From Ifrita kowaldi (Eukaryota; Chordata; Aves; Passeriformes; Cinclosomatidae): a stretch of 64,000 nt of DNA. The notes below the pieces were generated by a model. That model saw nothing but the letters and a program-made list of their open reading frames with translations, did no database searches and was not told where the DNA came from. The translations under genes were made by a program, and so were the position numbers. The stretch is from assembly GCA_013398055.1 (NCBI GenBank), contig VZRS01002789.1, forward strand, positions 1,308,483-1,372,482, written 5' to 3'. Below, in pieces: positions 62,677-64,000 of this stretch (the stretch's first letter is position 1; the number at the start of each line of letters is the position of its first letter).

Positions 62677-63014
62677 CGTAGTGAAACAGCGATCAAACCA
62701 AACTTCAGAGCTCAGATTTTCAAGGAAGATTTTGACGAGTACGGGAATTATCCCATATATTGCTCTAAAGATTTAGGTTTTAGAATTAAGTTTGTTGTGG
62801 AATACAGAAAGGGAAAACCCAGGGACATTCTATTGGGACAGAGAAGGTATTCATGTGCCTTAGGTCTTCCTGGTGTCAGATTTTTCCTGTTTACGTGGCA
62901 AGGAGTCATCCACTTACCTTCTGCCTTCACCCAAGCCTGACTGCATTGTTTGATGATGGATGCTGCTCTAAAATACATTTTGTGCTGATATGACGGACTG
63001 CATGTAAGAGTCTT
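62677..63014. other. Unassigned intergenic sequence
   Basis: Nothing recognisable. Confidence 0.5.
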
Positions 63015-63060
63015 TCTGATTTCCCTTCCAACCTGAGTTATCCTGTGATCCTGTGATTGC
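63015..63060 (+). mobile_element. Possible CR1 3'-terminal remnant, plus strand
   Basis: CCCTTCCAACCTGAGTTATCC followed by TGTGATCCTGTGATTG fits the last ~45 bp of a CR1 with its terminal octamer repeat. It is too short to be certain. Confidence 0.55.
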
Positions 63061-63732
63061 ATAAAGACTTTGACTGTCATCAAGCAAAAGACTGCCTGTG
63101 GTAAGATGAACTTCAGATGCCACCTGGGGTATTTATAGGGGACAAGTCACTAGAGAAGTACAGCTGTCTCTGTGTGTGAACACTCCAATTTAGCTGCATT
63201 GGCTCATGGCACTTGTGTGTTCACACAGGCAAGTGATTCTGTCTGGTGCTGTCCTTTTTACAGTTTCAAATACAAGCAGCTGGGAAAGCCCGTACTTAGT
63301 CATCTGTCTGGTTGTCTCCTTCCAGGAACTCCACAGAATGCCCATATGTTACCCTGTCAAAAATGGCATTGGTGTTATCCGCTGAGAGCAGAGAAACAGC
63401 AAGGGGAATTTTCAGACAGCCCAATGCTGAACAAGATTTTCTTTAAATAACCCAGGTTCTAATCTATGCTATCACTCTTTATTTAGGCATAACAAAATTA
63501 TATGACATTTAGATGAGCTAAAATCTGTAAATGTTATTTTTACACACTTAGGCCAACAGTGCTTACATGTAAAGAGCATATAAACTGTAATAAGCCTAAC
63601 TGTAATTGTCGGGGCCTTTTGGTGATGCCTATCACTAAATAAACGACAGAAATTTGGTTTGTGTCAGCACCATTACAACCATGGAAGAACTGTGAAACTG
63701 AAGATATCTCTGGATCAGAGAGGATTTGGGAT
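63061..63732. other. Unassigned intergenic sequence
   Basis: No recognised feature. Confidence 0.5.
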
Positions 63733-63785
63733 GGGGGGGGGGGGGGGGGGTTGGTTTTTTTGAGGTTTTGGTTTTTTGGGACTTT
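63733..63785 (+). repeat. 18-G homopolymer and G/T-rich tract
   Basis: Eighteen consecutive G residues (63733-63750), then TTGG, T-runs and GGTTTTGG-type sequence. A frame through it is broken or open depending only on run length. Confidence 0.9.
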
Positions 63786-64000
63786 GCTGTTGTTGTTGAT
63801 GTCGGGAATTTTAAATGGTATCTTTAATCTCCTTGACATAAGCTGGAAAAGCAATACAACAGATTCAAGCAAGCCAGAAGACTGCTGCAGGATTCCATGT
63901 GTCTGGAAGAGATGATGAACACCTTTATCTGCTATTCACTATCAAGGAAGAACTGGTGACAATCTTGGCTGTAGTGCCAATGAAATAGTGGCCTTCAAGG
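63786..64000. other. Unassigned sequence to window end
   Basis: Nothing recognisable. Confidence 0.5.

Overview
This window looks like nuclear genomic DNA from a bird. The diagnostic signal is the repeat content. At least a dozen fragments of the CR1 (chicken repeat 1) non-LTR retrotransposon can be read, several ending in the CR1 3' signature (ATTCTATGATTCTATGA on the sense strand, TCATAGAATCATAGAAT on the other). There are also avian-type endogenous retrovirus LTRs and one short element that reads as a tRNA-Ile-derived SINE with a CR1-like tail. Such SINEs are known from songbirds (TguSINE1), so a passerine is plausible, but this is inferred from one decayed copy.

I see no intact host protein-coding gene, rRNA, tRNA gene or CRISPR. 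Nearly all open frames are 60-130 codons, as expected by chance in AT-rich DNA or inside repeats. The window reads as a gene desert or the inside of a very long intron. Two tracts are candidates for decayed coding sequence: 4200-4866 (+, unidentified) and 1538-2578 (+, about 346 codons with one in-frame TGA, unidentified).

Layout: 0.7-1.23 kb retroviral LTR (+); 4.2-4.9 kb coding-like tract; 6.2-7.3 kb old CR1 (+); 11.5-12.2 kb LTR (-); 15.1-15.7 kb two adjacent CR1 tails (-); 16.8-17.55 kb CR1 (+); 18.0-18.4 kb very old CR1 (-); 22.4-24.55 kb a decayed endogenous retrovirus on the minus strand (LTR, primer-binding-site-like sequence, broken gag); 28.5-29.2, 32.1-32.4, 34.2-34.8 and 37.1-37.6 kb CR1 tails (-), the last abutting a divergent minisatellite of about 50 bp period; 38.6-39.1 kb solo LTR (-); 42.5 kb a perfect 15-bp hairpin; 42.7 kb CR1 (+); 45.95 kb SINE; 46.6 kb a 220-bp GGAA/GAAA microsatellite; 50.5-55.2 kb a longer CR1 (+) carrying a nested CR1 (-), followed by a near-perfect second copy; 57.5 kb CR1 (-); 59.1 kb A/C-rich tract; 62.6 kb (ATAAT)n; 63.73 kb an 18-G run.

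The most consequential observation concerns the assembly. An 1883-bp block (51428-53310) is repeated essentially identically at 53311-55193, and a single N sits exactly at the junction (53311). This is best explained as a false duplication from two unmerged overlapping contig ends. A second lone N lies at 61214. I found no convincing new biological system; the window is mainly a record of layered CR1 and ERV insertion and decay.
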